Positions 38,434 to 41,456 of a DNA stretch of 41,456 nucleotides are shown here, in pieces; within the stretch, counting starts at the first letter, position 1; each line of letters begins with the position of its first letter. The position numbers were made by a program, and so were the translations under genes. The DNA comes from Bacillota bacterium (GTDB lineage Bacteria > Bacillota > Dethiobacteria > DTU022). A model generated the notes under the pieces. The model was given only the letters and a program-made list of their open reading frames with translations, was not told the DNA's origin and made no database searches. The stretch covers positions 1 to 41,456 of the forward strand of contig JAGYMW010000010.1 of assembly GCA_018400435.1 (NCBI GenBank), given 5' to 3'.

Positions 38434-41118
38434 ATGTCCCACGATGAAAACCAAGTCGAATCCCAAAAAGAAGAGATTGCTACACTTAAAAATCTCTTAA
38501 GTGTCTCGGGAAAATTACTCCACATGTCGGCAGAATCAATTGACTACCAGGTAATAACCGATGGAATGAAGGAACTATCGGGTGCCTGGGTTGTCGGCAT
38601 AAACACTTATGAAGAAGGCGGTACTAAGAGCATTACCAGGGCCTTTAGCGGTTTTCCCTCTGCAATCAAGCAGGCATCAAAATTTCTCGGTTTTTCGCTT
38701 ACGGGCAAAAAATGGGATGTCATCCCTGAACGGGTGCGCAGTTTACAGGGAGGCAAACTTGTTCAATATAACAACCTCAATGAAACATCCATGGGTGCAA
38801 TATCCAAAAATGTAGCCCAAATACTGGAGCGCACCTTTAATATCGGCTATGTTTATGTTATTGATCTTTCCTACGAAGGAAGGGAATCGCTCGGTGATAT
38901 AATTTTCTTCATAAAAAAGGGTGAGAAGATCAAAAACAGGGAAGCAGTTGAAGTTTACGCTGGCTTGATCGGCAGCATATTAATGCGGGTTCGAACTGAA
39001 AAAGCATTACAGGAAAGCGAAGCCAAGTTCAGGACTTACATGGAAAAAGCTCCTCTCGGTGTTTTTGTGGCAAATATGGAAGGGCATTACCTGGAAGTAA
39101 ACCGGACAGCATGCCAGATGAGCGGTTACACAGAAGAAGAACTGTTGAACATGAGCATCCCAGACTTTCTTGCTCCGGAATTCCTGGAAAAAGGCATGAA
39201 CATGTTTAAAAATTTGCTGACAGAGGGTTATTTAGAAGATGAAATTATGGCACGCAAGAAGAACGGGCAAACTTATTGGATCAATTTAGCTACAGTAATA
39301 GTTGATAGCAATAGAATTATCGGTTATTGTCAGGACATCACCGAGCGCAAAGAAAATGAAGAGCGAATCAAGGAACTAAACTGCCTTCATAATTTTTCGC
39401 GACTGCTGCGCAAAGAAAAAATCAACCTGGAAAAAATACTGGAGGGAACCGTTAAGCTTTTGCCCTCCGCTTTTCAGTATCCCGAAGATGCGGGTGCTCA
39501 TATTACCTTTAAAGAACGTGAATTCAAAACACAGAACTACGAACAGACCCCCTGGATAATAGCTTCGACCTTGGAATTATACGGCAAACAAATTGGAAAC
39601 ATAGAAGTCTGTTACTATAAACCGCCTCTTCATGAGAAGGATCCTTTTATCAAAGAAGAGAAAATGGTGCTGGAAACATTAGCAGAGCATTTAAGTCGTG
39701 TTATTGAACAAATACAGATTGAAGAAAGCCTGCAAAAAAGCAATAATCAGCTCTCTATTACCTTACATTCTATCGGTGATGGTGTTGTTGTTACCGATGC
39801 CAGCGGGAAGATTACTCGCCTGAATCCCCGGGCAGAAAAACTCACCGGTTGGTCAGCAGAAGAGGCATTAGGCCGGGCCTTAACTGAAGTGCTTCATATT
39901 GTAAGTGCAAAAACCGGTGAACCGGTGCCTAACCCTGTGTACAGTGTGATTAAAACAGGAAGAACACAGGATCTGGCAAATGATACTATTCTTGTAGCTC
40001 GTGATGGCACGAGGCACCATATCGCCGACAGTGCAGCCCCCATTCGAGATCATGAAGATAAAATGTTCGGTGTGATCATGGTCTTTTCTGATATAACCAA
40101 GCGCAAAGATGCAGAAGATTCCTTGAAATACCAACTTAGATTTGAAAAGATGCTTGCCGAAATATCCAGCATTTTTGCAAGTTTGCCTTCAGATCAATTA
40201 GAACAAATTATTAACCATACCCTGGAACAGATCAGCGAGTTCTTTCAGGTTGAACGCAGCTATGTATTTCAGTTTTCTGATGATGGCAAGCAAATGAGCA
40301 ACACTTACGAATGGTGTGCAGATGGAATTAAACCGCAAATGGATAGGTTACAAGGATTACCTGTAGATATATTCCCCTGGTGGATAGAGCATATCAGAAA
40401 CAAAAAATATTTAAATATTCCTGATGTGGACAGCCTTCCACCCGAAGCAGAAACAGAAAAGAAAGAATTAAAGTCCCAGGATATACGTTCTCTTTTATCC
40501 ATATCATTGATGAAAAACGGCATTGTTTTTGGATTTCTTGGCCTTGACTCGATGAAGAAGAAAAAAGTGTGGACAGAAAATGATGTAATGCTTTTAAAAA
40601 TTGTAGCAGAATTATTATCAAATGCCTATACAAAAAACATTGCAGAAGAAAAGATACGATACCTGAGTTTTCACGACAGTCTCACAGGGCTTTACAACCG
40701 GGCCTACCTGGAAAAAGAAATGCAAAGGCTGGATACTGAAAGACAGCTGCCCATTGGGATTATTATGGCTGATTTAAACGGTCTTAAAAAGATTAACGAT
40801 ACTCTCGGACACTTAGTGGGAGACGATATGTTAAGGCAAACAGCCGAAATATTAAGAAGCTCTTGCCGCGGTGAGGATGTTATTTCCCGCTGGGGAGGGG
40901 ATGAATTTGTTATCTTTCTGCCGCAAACTACAGAAGAAGATGTAAAAACTATATGCCATAGAATAGATGAGAATTGCGATGCAACTTATACCAAAGACAT
41001 CCCTGTTTCCATGGCCTTGGGATATGCTATCAAGAACAGCTCCAAAAATGATCTTCTAGAAATATTTAAAGAGGCTGAAGAGAACATGTACATAGATAAA
41101 CTTGCTGACAGACAGTAG
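38434..41118 (+). CDS. Multi-sensor GGDEF diguanylate cyclase
   Basis: An 894-residue protein. ATG 38434 is chosen because CGGAGG lies just upstream; an earlier in-frame ATG has no such site. Order: a GAF-like sensor of the same type as in the preceding gene (about 15-190), PAS (about 195-310), GAF (about 315-430), PAS (about 435-560), GAF (about 565-720) and GGDEF (about 730-894). The cyclase looks active: DLNGLKKINDTLGHLVGDD, GGDEF at 821-825 and an RGED inhibitory-site motif. The protein stops at MYIDKLADRQ, precisely where the preceding homologue (MYKNKLVERQ) continues into HD-GYP. Its stop is 73 bases before the right direct repeat. Confidence 0.92.
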   Translation: MSHDENQVESQKEEIATLKNLLSVSGKLLHMSAESIDYQVITDGMKELSGAWVVGINTYEEGGTKSITRAFSGFPSAIKQASKFLGFSLTGKKWDVIPERVRSLQGGKLVQYNNLNETSMGAISKNVAQILERTFNIGYVYVIDLSYEGRESLGDIIFFIKKGEKIKNREAVEVYAGLIGSILMRVRTEKALQESEAKFRTYMEKAPLGVFVANMEGHYLEVNRTACQMSGYTEEELLNMSIPDFLAPEFLEKGMNMFKNLLTEGYLEDEIMARKKNGQTYWINLATVIVDSNRIIGYCQDITERKENEERIKELNCLHNFSRLLRKEKINLEKILEGTVKLLPSAFQYPEDAGAHITFKEREFKTQNYEQTPWIIASTLELYGKQIGNIEVCYYKPPLHEKDPFIKEEKMVLETLAEHLSRVIEQIQIEESLQKSNNQLSITLHSIGDGVVVTDASGKITRLNPRAEKLTGWSAEEALGRALTEVLHIVSAKTGEPVPNPVYSVIKTGRTQDLANDTILVARDGTRHHIADSAAPIRDHEDKMFGVIMVFSDITKRKDAEDSLKYQLRFEKMLAEISSIFASLPSDQLEQIINHTLEQISEFFQVERSYVFQFSDDGKQMSNTYEWCADGIKPQMDRLQGLPVDIFPWWIEHIRNKKYLNIPDVDSLPPEAETEKKELKSQDIRSLLSISLMKNGIVFGFLGLDSMKKKKVWTENDVMLLKIVAELLSNAYTKNIAEEKIRYLSFHDSLTGLYNRAYLEKEMQRLDTERQLPIGIIMADLNGLKKINDTLGHLVGDDMLRQTAEILRSSCRGEDVISRWGGDEFVIFLPQTTEEDVKTICHRIDENCDATYTKDIPVSMALGYAIKNSSKNDLLEIFKEAEENMYIDKLADRQ

Positions 41119-41190
41119 GCATATAGTTATTTGACATCGGGCTGATGGAATTATTTTCTCCATTTGTCCAGATTTAAAAGCAATAATACT

Positions 41191-41291
41191 GAATCAGGAG
41201 GTCGCAGGTTCAAATCCTGCCGGGCGCACCAGTAAAATAAGGGGTTTTGAGCTTCCACGAAGAGTAAGTAGGAGCCAAAACCCCTTTTGTA
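41191..41291 (+). repeat. Right copy of the 101-bp direct repeat (putative attR)
   Basis: An orphan 3' half of tRNA-Arg (GAATCAGGAGG through GCGCACCA) plus the tRNA terminator, 99 of 101 bases identical to 34412-34512. The 5' half of a tRNA is missing: the bases before 41191 do not pair with the acceptor or anticodon strands. After 41291 the sequence diverges from the left copy. Confidence 0.9.
41239..41289 (+). terminator. Second copy of the tRNA terminator
   Basis: The stem AAGGGGTTTTG / CAAAACCCCTT with a T tail, inside the right repeat. It probably terminates transcription of the upstream diguanylate cyclase gene. The remaining sequence to the window end (41292-41456) is AT-rich with no gene seen. 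Confidence 0.85.
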
Positions 41292-41456
41292 TTTTAGATA
41301 CACAATTTATGAATTTGAACCTCTACACAATTTGTATTCGAAAGCTCTAAAACATTTTTCCATTGCAGGTTTAAAAATGCTTAAAGTACACCCGGAATTA
41401 AGATAGTTCTTTACCATAAGCTATTTTCCCCTATCGATAACTTGATGTAGTCTTTT

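Larger units (their letters stand above)
34412..41291. mobile_element. Putative tRNA-Arg-integrated island (6.9 kb including both repeats)
   Basis: The segment is bounded by the 101-bp direct repeats, one of which completes an intact tRNA-Arg while the other is an orphan tRNA 3' half. That asymmetry is the classic outcome of site-specific integration at a tRNA gene, with the element restoring the gene. Inside are remnants of two + strand reading frames, a broken IS630-type transposase, and two intact large c-di-GMP signalling genes. No tyrosine recombinase, excisionase or replication gene is visible, so the element would be defective, mobilised in trans, or the product of another duplication process. 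Confidence 0.6.

Noticed and set aside
34412-41291. Simple tandem duplication of the tRNA-Arg end instead of integration
   Set aside because: Not fully excluded, but a duplication would place the copies adjacent or carry the tRNA 5' half or flanks. The sharp boundary at the anticodon and foreign-looking interior favour integration.

Overview
The window looks like the origin-proximal part of a chromosome from an anaerobic, low-to-mid GC Gram-positive bacterium (Bacillota, Clostridia-like). This is inferred from gene order (dnaN, recF, a DUF721/DciA-like gene, remB, gyrB, gyrA), a T-box leader on the branched-chain amino acid operon, and the argS-serS and serine-tRNA neighbourhood. No 16S rRNA or other firm taxonomic marker is present, so genus-level placement is not attempted.

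Layout. (1) 1-9.2 kb: replication and topology genes dnaN-recF-dciA-like-remB-gyrB, a terminator, a reverse-strand lipoprotein (DUF3221-like), a small membrane protein, then gyrA. GyrA carries Val at the quinolone-critical serine position. (2) 9.2-10.7 kb: a stand-alone carboxyltransferase subunit (PycB/OadA type) without a biotin domain. (3) 10.78-17.8 kb: a near-consensus promoter and T-box leader, then ilvE, ilvD, ilvB, ilvN, leuC and leuD, tightly packed; ilvC, leuA and leuB are absent here. (4) 18.0-20.1 kb: an EF-G paralogue with Tyr replacing the catalytic His of the G3 motif, behind a promoter and a 5'-terminal hairpin. (5) 20.2-22.8 kb: two divergent ATP-grasp ligases, one unassigned and one D-Ala-D-Ala ligase. 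(6) 22.95-27.9 kb: family-4 uracil-DNA glycosylase, an OmpR-type response regulator, a sensor kinase, and a membrane-anchored beta-propeller/GerMN protein; the last three recall the actinobacterial MtrA-MtrB-LpqB set. (7) 27.9-31.0 kb: argS and serS.

(8) 31.0-34.1 kb is accessory DNA: a small membrane protein, a LUD-domain protein, a PC4/YdbC-like protein, a VOC-fold protein and a transposase tail, with AT-rich spacers. (9) 34.13-34.51 kb: a strong promoter, tRNA-Ser(UGA), tRNA-Ser(GCU), tRNA-Arg(ACG) and a terminator. (10) 34.5-41.2 kb: a segment bracketed by a 101-bp direct repeat (two mismatches) that starts inside the anticodon of tRNA-Arg and runs through its terminator. This is the signature of integration into a tRNA gene. 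Inside are a broken IS630-type transposase, two gene remnants flanking it, and two large multidomain cyclic-di-GMP proteins (PAS-GAF-like-PAS-GGDEF-HD-GYP, and GAF-like/PAS/GAF/PAS/GAF-GGDEF). No integrase is visible.

The strongest candidate for something undescribed is this tRNA-Arg-bounded island with c-di-GMP signalling as its only intact cargo. Next come the MtrAB/LpqB-like trio and the paired ATP-grasp ligases. All functional calls rest on reading the translated sequence by eye; no database search was run.
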